Shown: positions 1 to 13,012, counted from the first letter of the stretch. The stretch: DNA of 64,000 bases from Blasia pusilla (GCA_050084515.1 CM114271.1:992001-1056000), one strand, 5' to 3'. A program made the numbers and translations. The notes: generated from the letters alone by a model not told the origin.

Positions 1-3000
1 CATCCAAGATCTAGCACGAGTGGCAAGATATGGCGCACCTTTCCACGAAGAACTTTGAGCTCTGCGCATAGGCGAGATCGAGTATCTTGAGGTTTGATGA
101 TATCGTCAATGTAACCGAGACTCGCTGCAACATATGGGTTGTTGAATTTTTCTTCATACTGCCGGATTTGCTGGTCTATGTTGTCTATCCCTCTGTATAA
201 AATCTCTGACGCACCCTGAGTGACAAAACAAGAGCAGCCTCATCAACAACGTTTAAGCAGAAAATTATTAAAATGTAAGAGAGAACCATCCTTGTCATGG
301 AAAGTAGCAAAAAACTAGCACCGTAAAAGCAAGAACCACAAGCTCATTGCTCCATGCAAAGGTACCCTGCTCAACCTTTACAGAAGTGGGAGGAAGACAC
401 CGTTGTCCTAAACCTGTAAAAGCAACTAAAGGAATTTGGGATGTATCAAGGTTGTATATTTCGATTGGACACCACTAGTTAAGGATTTAGGAAGTAAAAT
501 ATATGGTGCCTTGTGGGGGCAGCTCCTGGCAAATTTTGACACATCCTAATCCGACGGACTATCACAAGTCAGATTCATACAGCACCAACCAACATGGTAC
601 AATCCAATTGCCTCTTTCCTATCGTCTAACAAACCTCACTAACTTAATGATGTGCTGATCCTACTTAATGCATGTCCTGAAGGAGCAAGTTGAATGAAGA
701 AGAGTGAGGAGGTGCACTAGATGACGCACCTTTGCTCCCATTACTGCAATTTCTGCACTAGGCCAGGCAAAATTGGCATCGCCTTTGAGATGTTGTGAAC
801 TCATCACTGCCAACCAATAAACCGACCAGGATATTGTCACACTGATGAGGAGACTACACCAGTTCCAAGACAAGGATACAAAGCGAAGTTGAAGTCAATA
901 GTACATCAATTTTGAAGTCAACTCCTTCGTGAGAGAAAGAAGCAATAAAATATACCTACTCTTGTTTCAAGGGGAATGGCATCCATATGGAGAAGTAGGA
1001 AAACTCTCTAAGATTCAAAAAAGGCAACTGGACACATAATATCAGCTAAACCTAAAGAAGCTAAGTTCAGCAGGTGAACATGTACCATCATAGGCACCGC
1101 CATATGCCTTGCGAGTTATGACAGTCACTTTCGGAACAGTTGCTTCAGCATATGCGTACAGAAGTTTGGCACCGTGTCTGATGATACCCCCATGCTCTTG
1201 TGCCACACCTATTGAGAAGCAATCGTTGTGTTAAGTGTGCTTGAAGCCAACCCGATAAACTCTGGGTATGTACCAAAGTTGCACATGAACATGTGTACGA
1301 AGGATTTCTTCAATCATAGTTACCTGGAAGAAAGCCAGGGACGTCCACAAAGGTGATGATAGGAATATTGAAGCAGTCACAAAAGCGCACAAATCTGGCT
1401 GCCTTGACAGATGCATCGATATCAAGGCACCCAGCTCCAACTAATGGTTGATTGGCAACCAGCCCAACTGTTTCTCCACCCATTCTCTGCAAGAAATATC
1501 CAGAACTTCAGTGAAAGTGGTATAGTCAATTCTTACTGGCTACCATTCAAACTGACAAATAATGCAGTTCTGCACTTCTTATGAGTCAAATTGATGGAGA
1601 CGGTCGAATTTAAGTAGGCTGGGATTCCTTGTGGCGGTGAATGACGAGACTGCCACATCGAACTACCCCAAAGAATTCTTGACTGCCACAAAGAGTTCTT
1701 GGAATTTTTCATATGATGAGTAAGACGAGAACCCTTTTTCACTTACTGAAACACATCCCATAACAAAGCTTTATCGAGGGACCACTTACCGCAAAACCAA
1801 CAATGATGTTTTGAGCATAATCAGTCATTATCTCAAAAATTTCAGTATCATCAACTATCTGCAGCCCCAAGCATATAGGTCAGTTCTTGAGATTTTTAGT
1901 TACAGTAAGCATCTATGTGAGCTTTCCTCACCTTTACCATTAGCTTCAAAAGTTCTTTGTTTCTTTAGCACCCTTAGTTTTTCATCTACTCTCTGGTTGA
2001 CGAGGTGTAACACATCTAAGAGCTTCATGAGTCATGCTCTAACATCTCCCCAAAATAAGAATGATAAGGCCCGATCTAAACCCAGCTAAGATTTGCTTAA
2101 AGTGAGCAATATTATTGATAATTCAAGTTTTTTACAATTTACCTTCTCTAGAACCTCATGCATGTCGTATGGAGTGTTACTGTCTGGAGGAACAAGATAA
2201 TCCAAAGATGGTGATCTGCGATCCCTGCAATTCAGTTCAATCCACAGCTACAATCAAAACACTCGAGTTGGACAATTTGGTACAAATCTAGAAATTGCTG
2301 AAACTGACAATTAGAATTACCTTCGTTATTTAGGACCCACCGGAAACAGCTCAAAAATAGAATCTCTTAGGAAATATAGTTCCTAAATCGCCATATAAGC
2401 CGGAAGGTAGCCACCAAATCAATTTTGGCTGATGCAGGGAATCAAGCCCTTATGCTAAAACCCCTAGTTTTCGTAGCTGCAGTGAATTAGTTAGGAAATA
2501 CAAGTAATAAATCCATTACCATGCAATCAGAACTGATCACTCAGAACTACTTCCCAGGTTTGAGATGAGGTTCACATACACAGGATCTGCTGTAGGCCGT
2601 GGTCGGGCTGTTTCTCGATTGCTTGAAGGCAAATAATCCAACAAATCTCTTATCCTGGATTGAAAGGAAGTATTAACATCCGAAAAAGGCTCAGCCTTGT
2701 TATACTCCAACTTTTGGTGAGAACGAAATTCAGGTAGGAACGGAATTAAAACCGATAACTGGCAGGTTTGTAGCAACTAGAGAGTCAAAGCCTGATAGCT
2801 AGGACAATGGAGCACTATTCTAATAGTACGAGAAGCAACCTAATAACCCTATTAACCCTAAACTGTTTGTAGACCTAACTAGATATCTCTAATAGCTATT
2901 TAGACCTAACTCTCTTAACTTGGTAGACTAAGCTGCTGACAATTTACAAAGTTGTTGACCTGATACTTATGTCAAACACCACTTTCTACCTGCTGCATAA

Positions 3001-6000
3001 ACTCACCAGATCTTTGTTTTTGCTTAAATGAAATTGAATCTCTGCCTATGAGCACTGTAACTGAAGTTCACTAACTTCTCCTTTTACCTGGCTAGAGCAT
3101 CCAGGTCATTGTCGTAGGCCCCATGTGCGACACCTGATTTTTTGGTGTGTGCCTTTGCTCCTCCCAATTCCTCCTGCAGTAAACAACTTGTTGTTTGAAG
3201 ACCAATACAAGGCACGCATTTGGTATAGATGTAACCATGTGACGGATTGCGTTGTTGTGATGAAGCAGGAACAAAAATGAGGGAGAGAGCTGACCAAGAA
3301 GTCCTTGAGATAGACTTGGGGGACAGCCATCTCTGTATAATCCTAAGGTTAACTGCCAAGACAATAAATCTTCCAGCGAACACAAAGCCCTGAGAAACTA
3401 GAAGTAGTTTATTTTCTAGTCCACATGAAACGCATAGGTTCATTGGACCCTTCCTTGTGTGTGCCTTGGCATCATCAATCACAACATTCAGGACCAGGTT
3501 TCACGTTTCTAGGCTTGAACTCTCCATGCAGCGGATTTCTTCTTAGTGAAAGCAAACGGGGTTTCTCCGAGAATCAACCCATGAGCATAACCGAAGATCA
3601 CACATAATTTTGGCACACAGACGTTCTCCCTCTAACACAAGGGTCATCCATACTCTGGGTAGGGGAATGTCACTTCTCTGGGCTTCGACAACCCCCTTGT
3701 ATCAGCACCAGGAATTGAAGTTGCAACCTTTTGATTTTGACATTCTTGTGCAAGCTCAGTAACAGTGTGCTGGTATCTATGTATACACGAGGGGGAAGAA
3801 GGGGGAGACTGATGAATGACTACTAATAGCATGTCATAAGTGCATCCAAGACACTAGGACTTGTGTACACCATAATTTTGAAGCATTCTACAATTCATAA
3901 GCAATGGTTGGATGTACAAGAACCTGTGTTACTTCTTCTTGGGTGACTTGTTTGACCACATCCGGTCCAGTTACGAACATATTTGAAGTGCCTCGCACCT
4001 GTACAAGTGCCACACCAGAGGTCGGTTTCTGAGAAGATGCAATATTTAGCAATTACAAAGACAAGTCTTTGATTCTTGATGCTTAGAACTCTGGTCCATT
4101 CGTGAATCTTCAGACTCTCTGATCTGACGACAAAAGTCCTTAGTAATTCAAATCTAATAGCAGGAGCTAGAAAACCCATAGAGGATGCAGTGAATGAGTT
4201 GCACGGCCACAGTGAACAGACCATGAACACGAAATCTGTGAGTGCAGGCGAATAAACAGCTCCACCTACACATAGTAAAGCATGACAAATGTTTTCAGGC
4301 ACTAGCCACCTGCGGGACAAAGTGTCATTCACAAAAGACATGCTTTTCTTTGTTGAGTTGTTTGGTGACGACCAGCTTAAGTTGAGTGACGACCAATCAC
4401 ACGATTGGATATCTGTATGTGTGGGTGCAAATAACGGCATGACGTATGGCTACCAAGCACATACTAAGTGAGATCCTCTAACCATTGGCCACAGGAAAGC
4501 AGAAGAGAATAGAAGCTAATACGCTAAACCCTTGCTCATGTTAGCATTATGGTATGAATCTGGACAAACATCTATCATTCTCCAAAACTCAAAAGTCGAA
4601 GTTAGGATGTATACCAGCACAGGGCCCCATGATAAGTGAAACTTGAGGAACAACTCCAGATGCCATGACATTTCTCTGGAGAAGGAACAGTAGTTATAGT
4701 TAGTACTGAATACAAAGTAAATGCTCATTCCCTCAGATAGCAAGGATATCTGCCTCATTACAAAATTTCAATAGCGTACCTCTGCAAACATGGAAGATTT
4801 ACTCTTTACAGTTTCTAAATCCAGTATGAAAATAGCAAAAGATATTGGTGTACCCTCACATGAGTTAAAGACAGAGTATACAGGTTGCTTTTCAAAGGCA
4901 TCTTACCTGAAAAACCTCTGCATATCCCGCAAGAGATAACACCCCTTCTTGGATCCGAGCTCCTCCAGAGTCATTGAGTCCAATCACCTGCAGTTTGTCC
5001 ATACTTTTGCATACTTAGACCATCATCTTGAACCCACATTTGAGATTGCTTGCTTCTTGGACTACTTGTATATCAATTGTGTTGTGAGAAACTTACTGGT
5101 GCACCAACTTCCATGGCCTTGTCTAGAATCTGCAGAAAAAGGTACACCAGCATGAGCCAAAATGAGGTCCAGAAAATAAAAGTTCCTGTTGCGACACTGC
5201 ACAATGACCAAGCATAACTAATGCGCAAAGTTCAAAGACAACAGAATTGCTGGAAAATCACAACTAAAACATATTTGAAGATCTTAAGATCTTCAGTTTT
5301 CAATGAACAGTAGTATGTATAGAGATGGTCAGAGAAGCACAAAGGACAAAGACACTCACTTTACAAATTTTCTGCGCATGTGTCTCTGAGAGGCTACCTC
5401 CAAACACAGTGAAGTCTTGACTGTAAACAAACACTTGCCTGCACGTCATGTCCAACATATCTACTGTAAGAATGAACAATGACTTCAAGCTACTTCAGAA
5501 GCAGTAAATATAAGATTTTTTTCTTGAATTTCCGCAGATGTGGTTTCAGTAAGAGTGATGGTAATTCAACATTAGGCAGCCATACCTCCCATTGATAGTG
5601 CCGCTACCAGTCACTACTCCTGCACAGTGTAAACATGTTGAGTTAGGATACCTCAGCATGCACTCCATACATGCAGCAGGAAGCACAGTGTGGACAAGAC
5701 ATGCCCATCCAACTGGGAAGAAGGCTGTAGGCAGTAAGGGCTAGTAAATACTTCATTTCCATTCCAACACCACGGCAACATTCAACGAGCAAGAAGTTTA
5801 GTGAGACCTCCACATTTCATACATACCATCTCCATGGATGCGCTTGTTAGCCATTCCAAAATCGTTACAGCGGTGTTGGACAAACATTCCTGATCATTTA
5901 AATGGTGATATCAAAATCATGTCAATTCCAAAAATGAAGCACTACTACTTTGCCAGGTAGTTAACTACATCTGAAAATCACAAATGGTTTTTCTGTGAGA

Positions 6001-6570
6001 GAAATTCACACAGTTGTTTATCAGGAGACATTGACCCCAACCTCCCTACGCAAGTGATGTAACTTCTTCCGCAAAGAAGATTGACTAAGAATGTGACCAG
6101 AAAATGAGTTACCGTTCTTCTTTCCTCGTTGGTCAAAACTTTTGATTGTCAATCCAAAAAAAATCTACTCCCAATTTTAAAGAGATAAGCTCAGGAAAAT
6201 CACCAGTTTCAAGAAAAGATCCTTCATCCAGAAGCACATCTAGTCGCTCTCTTGCAGTCAGCTGCAAAATCTTATCCAAGAAGAAATGATCAACAACAAT
6301 TGCAAGGAAAGCTACCAAAATTGAGACAAATACTGGATACCAGGAAACCCAGGTGACGACAATCAGCATGGAATCAATAAAAGCATATTCTCTGAGATGT
6401 ACAGTCGCATCTGTGGAAATCCAGAATCGTCGTTTATTGTTTTTGGTAAAAAGGATTTCACAGAGAATATTAAGTCTTGCCTTTCCCGAAAGGTGATGCT
6501 TCGCTATTCGTGTTTCTCCACCTCCCACCAATGCTTCCTGCTTGGCTGCATTCAACCGATCTGCTTGAAT
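1..6570 (-). CDS. PCCB: Propionyl-CoA carboxylase beta chain, mitochondrial (partial: lacks first exon and stop)
   Basis: This is the biotin-dependent carboxyltransferase subunit that makes methylmalonyl-CoA from propionyl-CoA, normally in the mitochondrial matrix with the alpha chain. Eighteen minus-strand exons join in frame (about 502 aa): 6481-6570, 6204-6261, 5827-5889, 5586-5619, 5360-5438, 5097-5129, 4907-4987, 4615-4675, 4222-4265, 3924-3998, 3088-3173, 2580-2654, 2143-2224, 1790-1858, 1324-1486, 1086-1208, 730-806 and 1-215. Visible family blocks are [67 protein letters not shown] and [15 protein letters not shown], in the order of human PCCB. The intron 6262-6480 starts with GC instead of GT, and only that border keeps the frame. 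The first exon with the transit peptide was not found, and the C-terminus runs off the left edge. No stops or frameshifts are seen. It is not the MCC beta chain, judging from the exon 1-215 tail. Confidence 0.95.
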
Positions 6571-7932
6571 CTGGAAGCATAATACATAAACAAAAGATGA
6601 GGAGAAGACAACTGCCAGTATCCATTGATAATGATCATTGTGTTAGGCTATGGTTTGGCATTTTCTGATAGAAGGGACAACAGTTTGATCAGGTTTCCAA
6701 CAAGAATTAAGTTCGAGCACCTGGATAAAGGGTGAACATAGATCCAAAAACTTTGTGGAAAGGGTACCTAAAGCTACATTTGCAGATATAATTGGCTGGA
6801 GGGGATCAGCTAAACTTAACAACTCACTCCTTCACAGGTGGAGATAGAGCAAATGTATTTCCTTCCAAATTCCATATGGAAACTGCAATCCAACTACTTT
6901 TCACTAAATGACACATCTTTGATTAGTGATCTGCATGGGAAATGAAAGAAATCTACCTGTTTCTTACCGTGCAGAAATTGGTATGCTTCCTGCATTACAA
7001 CAGCAAGGAACTACATTAGTCTTACCTCTTCCTAAACAATAGCTGAAGACAAAACTTTGGTCATTTCCTTTCAACTAGAAACTGAAAAATCAGTATCTTC
7101 ATTGCCTTGCTCTTCCAGCCAGGGCCTAAGTGCCACAAGCTGCGTCCAAGGTCGACTGCACTTATCTAGGGTAATATTCTCTGTCCAAGAAATGGGAAAG
7201 GTGACTGCATTGAATTTTAGTCGTCTTTGAAAAGATTAATGAACTGATTTATTCTCCACAGGGAACCACCAACTGTAAAGCGTATTACAATGAAGACCGT
7301 GGTCGTAAGTAGTGCCAATTCCTTGCAACCATAGATCACGCATAATGGTTGGATGGTGAATTAGAACCATAGTGATTGGGATGAGTGAATCCTTAAGGGG
7401 GGAATAAATGAAGAAAGTACCATATGGGTTGACCTTAGAGAAGGAGCTTGTCCCTCTACCATGCTAGCTCACCATGTTGAAGCTGCTTTGAACACAAAGT
7501 GTCGTTGGGTTTCCATTTGCCGCATCTTGTGTAGTATGCTTGTCCGTTGTCGGTCCTGTGTACTTAGTGTGATCAACGGATGAAGACACCTTCCTGGGGA
7601 CGAGTGAGGTGGTCGTCCTTAACCTAAGTTCATTCCACAGACCTGATCGGTACGTGGCCAACACTTTCTCCCGTTTATGGGGAAGTTTCACTCTGCGTTG
7701 GTAGGTTAAATCTGAGAAGATCCTGATGAGTGTTTCCTCAGCTGGGCTTTGCTTAAAAGAATTGACAGTCGTATGGCAGGTTTGCCAGATTGTCGTCCAA
7801 AGCTTTCTTATTATCTTCTAAGACCTGCCCGCTGTGAGATGGGTCAAATTGGAATAGGAAGGATGTGGAATTTCCATCAGTGCCTAGGCCCAGTCGTATA
7901 GAGAAGTAGGTTGCCATGGGAGTGACCTCAAG

Positions 7933-8033
7933 GACTAAAAATACCTCACATTGTAAAAGTAAATGGTCATCTTTGTCTTCGTGACGAAGACAATGATGAC
8001 CATTTGAGTCTACAACGTGAGGTATTTTCAGTC
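7933..8033. repeat. Long near-perfect hairpin (49-nt arms, 3-nt loop)
   Basis: The left arm 7933-7981 pairs with the right arm 7985-8033 around the loop TGA. 42 of 49 positions match, and four of the seven mismatches sit in one 5-nt bubble. The reading frame across it on the minus strand is a by-product. It could be a recent inverted duplication, a small foldback element or a small-RNA hairpin. The 3-nt loop is unusually tight for a microRNA precursor. Confidence 0.85.
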
Positions 8034-8595
8034 TTAAGAGCTCTTGGGACTTCCTGCCCTGTAGTTCGACCAGTTTGTCTGCCTCACCTTCGATCATTTC
8101 CTAAGCTAATTGTATGGCGACCTCTGTGATTTGTATGGTAAAATCAGCTGGTTGCTCTCCCCCAATATCCTTCCGTTATCATCGGTGAGGTGAGTTGGCT
8201 TTTTCCCTTGTATTGTTGGAGTACTCTCTCCATTTCAGAGCTACTATGTTTGAAGGCTGCTGCAAGGTCTATCGTCCATTGTACATTTCCTCTCTCAAGA
8301 TAGCCAGCTTCCCCTCCATGGATTCACACTGTGTGGTCCATTCGAGGAATTTCATCTCCTGGCTGGTGATCCGTTGTTGTTGAGCGACTCGGATCCAAGT
8401 GCCTTGGTTTTAGCTTCCATGGATCTCACCCATTTGGCGTCAATTATTTTGGCCAGGTCGTCTCATGCTCCCTTCGTTCCTGTGTCCTCCCCCAACGGTG
8501 GAGGTGGGGAGGAATTCTTCTTCATGGTTTGGCCTGGTCTCTTCTTCTTGCATTGGGCAATTCCGATAGTTTCTTTTCCTCTAATTGATTAGGAT

Positions 8596-8663
8596 GATGG
8601 AAAACCCATCAGGAATAAAAAAAAACCGGGGGCGGTTGGGCCACAACCGGCCCGATTAACACT
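8596..8663 (-). repeat. Remnant of a dispersed retroelement tail (copy 1)
   Basis: The block GATGGAAAACCCATCAGGA followed by a short A-rich run and GCCACAACCGGCCC recurs at 15126-15205. A related start is seen at about 9974 and 36027. The longer copies suggest that the element is oriented on the minus strand and that this is its 3' end. Confidence 0.6.
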
Positions 8664-9244
8664 GATTATTAGCACATGCTAATTGATTAGCATGTGTCAC
8701 TTCTCCCCTCGTTGCTCCCTGCATTTGATTTTGGCAAAGAAATTTCCACCATGCTGTTGGTGGGTAGTATTGACTGCCCTTTCATCCTTCCAACTCTCAT
8801 AGCCGCTCAGTCCAACACTTAAGATCTACTGCATGGGTCAGATTTCCAATTGCAACTCAGTAGCCATCTCTTCAAATTCCACTAAGAATTTGAAGTGTGG
8901 TGCGAATTTGGTGTGTTTCAGGACACGCGATGGGTCACCTGAGCTTCCATTCGTGGGATTGAGCAGGAAGCTCTCGACCCATTGGCTCTCAATCACATTT
9001 TCAGCTAAAACGAACGGTCATCGCACACCCCAAAGTGGAGAAGATAGACTGAATCAGAATTCCCCTAGATATCCTAGTTCTTGATACGAATCTGCCATTT
9101 GTTGTCTTGGTAGGGGTGTTTAAGCTAGTAGAATCAGATTTTGCAAGGACCCATGACCTATTATGACCTCCAAATCTAATTTTTAATGAGAAATCGCCAT
9201 CCAGACATACTACCCTGCAGTCATTCATTCCGGAGAAACGTCTA

Positions 9245-9350
9245 GCTAACCAAAAACGAAAGAGAGAGAATAAATGAATGAAAAGATTTCTTGTCCACGG
9301 ATCCACGGGGAGCCCAGGGGGCCACATGACTTAGTTTTGTGAATTGTATA
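9245..9350. repeat. Dispersed repeat, three diverged copies
   Basis: The segment with AGAGAGAATAAATGAATG, TTGTCCACGG and GACTTAGTTTTGTGAATTG resembles 13316-13410 and, in shorter form, 13050-13120. All copies lie in the same orientation around the nuclease-like gene. I do not recognise the family. Confidence 0.5.
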
Positions 9351-10071
9351 GCAGTTAGACAAGAAGGGGCAGAGATATAATCTACCTGCTTCATAGATCT
9401 CCCAGTATTCATGAAGATATGGTACTGTCTTATTCTTTAACCATTTTGAGACTTATTGCCCTTGTTCTCCCAGATCTTCTGGTGCAGACCCCAATTGATA
9501 GAGATAGAATTGCTTTGTAGTTGCTCCAACAGGTCCTGCTTGGTGCTTGTTGACAGGTCATGGATAGAAATGCCCCATTTTCTGACCCGGTCACTACAAT
9601 CATAGTGCCAGTTTTTCACCCCAGCAGCAGAATCATTCTTAGAGGCTTCAAAAGGTATTGCAGAGAGACGATAAGGGTTATCGTCACGGGTATCTTGAAG
9701 GTGTTGGTGGAATGTGATAAGATTTTTTACAGCATAAATCTCCATTCGTACCTCAGCAAAGTCAGCCAGGAGCCGGTCATGGGGAGTTCGTTCTCATAAT
9801 GCCCAAGCTCTGTGCCATGAAGAGCTTCGGAGGGACCTCTAGGCCCTTAGGCCATTCATAGGGGCTGGGTTCCCAAACTTCTCAGGCACATAGCATGGAG
9901 CAGAGTGGAGAAGGAATGAGGCAATATATTGTCTACAGGGACCCAAAGAAAAAATGATGAACCTCAATAAATATGCGTGATGGAAAACCCATGGGAATCA
10001 AAAGGTTGGATGCAGCACTGGGACTCGTAGACTACTCATTTAGTGTCTGTGGTAGCCTTGTGTTTATAGAC

Positions 10072-10110
10072 CCCCGCGCCCTGGTTGGATGGAGCTACCA
10101 GGGCGCGGGG
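10072..10110. repeat. GC-rich perfect hairpin, 14-bp arms
   Basis: CCCCGCGCCCTGGT (10072-10085) is followed after 11 nt by its exact reverse complement (10097-10110). This is the most GC-rich hairpin in an otherwise AT-leaning stretch. It could be the terminal stem of a small transposon or a structured RNA. No flanking duplication was recognised. Confidence 0.7.
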
Positions 10111-10273
10111 TAGAGAGATAGAGAGCGAAGACTTACCAACTGGTAATTCTTGGATTGCTCTTGTTTAGACGTGACAGTTACAGATCAGCCAATCATTGAA
10201 ACATTCATTACTGAAGATGAGATCTTACTGTGAAATGGATAAATGAACTAGCATGAAATTGGAGAGCACATAC

Positions 10274-12130
10274 CTGGACAGTAGTGTCCAAGGTCGCTGG
10301 ACCATGCAACAAGCGATGGAGGGCAAGTTTCATGGGCATAGCAGCACCATCTAAGCAGTTGTGAGGCTTATTGTCAGCTCTGAAGTTGTGCCCGACCACC
10401 AACTAGCACAAGGGACCACCAGATGTAACCACGTTGGCTCGAGAGAAATGATCACTGGGATTTTATCTTGCAGTGATTAGGAGAATGCACATTGAACATG
10501 ATTTTCACACTGTTTCTAATACCATGGTAAGCTAGAAAATATGAAAAAAAATATTGATCAAATCTCAGCATGACGTGCCCACCACATGAAATCTCTTCAA
10601 CAGATTGATGATAAAAAGAAATGATGAGTCTGGAAATTGTTTGCCAGTACCTTGCTAAAGTCTCTCAAAGCAGGATTCCATATCCGAGCTCGAGTTTGTT
10701 GGAACAAAATGAAGGATGGATCCATCACCATTCTGTGACCAATCTTCAAAGCTGCACAATCAAACAAGAAACAGCTCCTGAAGATCTTCTCACATCCCTA
10801 GCGGTCAGGTACATCTCTAATGATGGGACAAAGTGGGTGATGATGCACTGTTGAACAAGTAGGGACAATGAGCTTAGCCTGGACTGCCCCAGTAGTCCTT
10901 CCGACACTCCATTATCAGCAATATTTGTAATGCATGTCAAGAAAGCAATTGACTTTTCTGTAATTTCTACACCAATATAGCCAATTAATCCAAGTTTACA
11001 TGCCAAAGAGCCCTATTCGGGGTTCAACCACTTCAAATTCCAGATACCAGTTTCCATATTACTTTCTCTGTTAAACCTTTGTTAATAATCTTCATCTTGT
11101 CTTTATAAACATCTAAATCTCAAGAATGTAGTGTATACCATTTAAGTGATTGTGCATGTTATGCCCCACAACAGAGGTTTCTGGTGTAAGAGCTGTTTTC
11201 TCTTGTTCCTGCACATGACCTCCACATACTACAACAGATAAGAAGATGGATACAATCTCATGAAATTTATTTCTTCTGTGTGCTCGAAAGGAACACTGGT
11301 ACAACTTTCACAAGTGATTATGCAATTGAATCCACTATTTGATAAAACTGGATTGTGCACCTGCTTTCACACCTGAATATCACTTTAAGTGACTTTCACT
11401 GTTTCTAGATTTTCTAGCGAGACAAATGTAATGTATGTTTTGTAGTTGCACACCTTTTCATAGCACATCATCACAACATCCTCAAAATCATGGCCTTCCC
11501 CAGTCATCTTTTGAAATGAGAACTAAGTTGATCACCAAAACCCAACATTGGAAGAAAGTTTATCAAACTTGGGCGGTCAATATCTACCTTTCTATGCAGA
11601 AAGTCACCCCATTATATTGTGATTCGCCTATTATAGGAACAGATGAGCACATGATTGAGACTCAATCAAGCACTTTGCATGCTGACCACTTCAGGGTTGT
11701 TAGGTTGTGGTTCCGCATTTTCTATCATCTCTATGTTCAGATTGCTCTTCATCCACTCATGGACTAATTTAGCTATCTAAGACCAGGGTACATAACATAT
11801 ATTCAACATATAATAACTTTCCTAAGAAACAAGCTTTTGTGTGGCCACAAAGAGAGTATTTACGACGTATTGTCAATTCCTTTTGCGGTTACATGATAAG
11901 TTTGAATAAGCCAGGGAGCCATGGAAATCTTAGCAAAAGGAGAGTTGGTGAACCTGAAGTTTCCTTTCATCTTTCCAGGTCTGCAAAAAAGGTGCGCGGA
12001 CATCCCTAGGATGCTTAGCAGGATCATGTTGCAAGCTGATTTTGTCACTACTGGCCAAGAATTGTTGCCAGGGGCCCTCGGTCCGGCTCACACCTTGCAG
12101 CTTAGCCTGCTTGACAATTGTCACAAGGTC
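10274..12130 (-). CDS. SDN-like 3'-5' exonuclease family gene, probably non-catalytic or decayed
   Basis: Minus-strand exons resemble plant small-RNA-degrading nucleases (SDN family, DEDDh fold), which trim 3' ends of small RNAs. Exon 11954-12130 encodes the family's N-terminal domain (KLQG..., GPWQQFLASSDK, HDPAKHPRDV, FLQTWKDERKLQ). Exons 11139-11208, 10651-10751 and 10274-10366 encode the later part of the nuclease domain (SVVGHNMHNHLNALKIGH, PHNCLDGAAMPMKLAL, LLHGPA). The small exon 11454-11507 is less certain. The frame holds across the three joins 11139-11208, 10651-10751 and 10274-10366. The DCEM motif (first catalytic Asp-Glu) was not found, the motif II Asp (usual form NRDLEVL) is His in HNHLNAL, and the motif III spacing H-x4-D is broken (HNCLDG has Gly at the Asp position). 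The gene end beyond 10274 was not found. It may be a pseudoenzyme, a pseudogene or an incompletely modelled gene. Confidence 0.6.
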
Positions 12131-12494
12131 CTGGAGAGGAGAAAAACCATCCGGAATAATCAGCACAAGTGATAATAATTGGGTCCACATACTTCATGCC
12201 TATATGCACTCACACAGGCAAAGTATTACTGTCAAGCATAAACGTCATTAAATCCATTAAATCACACTGGTCGTGCTGATATTGTCAAGATAATCCAGGT
12301 ACCCAACAAATTTCCTTCATCACAAGACAGGTGCGGAGTCAGGCCCATCTTTTAGTTGTCTTGGGCACATAGAAGAGACAGATCCTGAAGGAAAATCAAT
12401 TCATTACAACGACACTCTCCTCCAGTTTCTCCCACAGTTTATTTGGAACTTTGAATAAAGGCAGTCCAACTTCGATTTGAAGATGTATCTCTTG

Positions 12495-13012
12495 TTACAG
12501 TTGGTGAGGGTGAAAAGTGCTGAAGCCTAAAATGGCCAGAATAAGAGGCAAAATCTCAGGCCTTGTCTTCTCAAAGCTGCAGATGCAAACTCCTGCTACA
12601 GTCAAGCCGCTCATTCTCATTGACAAAAGTTTGTGGCCTCTGGAGCTTAAATTCCTGCACAGGATGGAGGGACGAATAAAACAGGATCCCCTCCTGTGAC
12701 ACCAACTGCTCTTACAATGAGTGTGATCTCCCCCCTGAGCTGACGCTCCGTTATGCAAGGCGTCTGAGCTTATTCCTCTTAAAGATGACATTTGCCAGTC
12801 CTGTCATGGACCAGCTTTCAGATTTTCCAGGGTTTAACGCCCACGAACAGTTTGAGAGACAACAACGGCACATACGTCTGCGCTCCCAAAGGAGTAGCAC
12901 AACGACTTGAAACCGCTTGGTGCTTGAATGAAACTGAAGAGGGATAAGACAAATCAACGCTCGTAATCCCACACCATACGACGACAAGGACAATACAGAT
13001 CGCATAAAACAC
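12495..13012 (-). other. Candidate 5' exon region(s), ownership uncertain
   Basis: Two minus-strand frames could be first exons. One starts at 12791 (MSSLRGISSDALHNG..., later RPSILCRNLSSRGHKLL). The other starts at 13005 (MRSVLSLSSYGVGLRALI, later FHSSTKRF), which is Arg/Ser/Leu-rich with almost no acidic residues, like a mitochondrial transit peptide. Either could belong to the nuclease-like gene or to PCCB, whose first exon is missing. I could not choose a donor that decides this. Confidence 0.25.

Larger units (their letters stand above)
6571..10273. other. Gene-poor stretch: probable long 5' intron of PCCB and/or intergenic DNA
   Basis: I find no recognisable coding exon here on either strand. 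The first PCCB exon should lie to the right of 6570, so part of this stretch is probably its 5' intron. It holds a long hairpin (7933-8033), two remnants of a retroelement tail (about 8596 and 9974), a dispersed repeat (about 9245-9350) and a GC-rich hairpin (10072-10110). The frame on the minus strand at 9437-9745 (102 aa) has no recognisable domain. Confidence 0.6.

Noticed and set aside
3895-4440. 181-aa minus-strand frame
   Set aside because: It runs through two real PCCB exons and the intron between them in a partly different frame. The spliced model explains the conserved parts.
7753-8097. 114-aa minus-strand frame
   Set aside because: It is generated by the long hairpin at 7933-8033 and has no homology I recognise.
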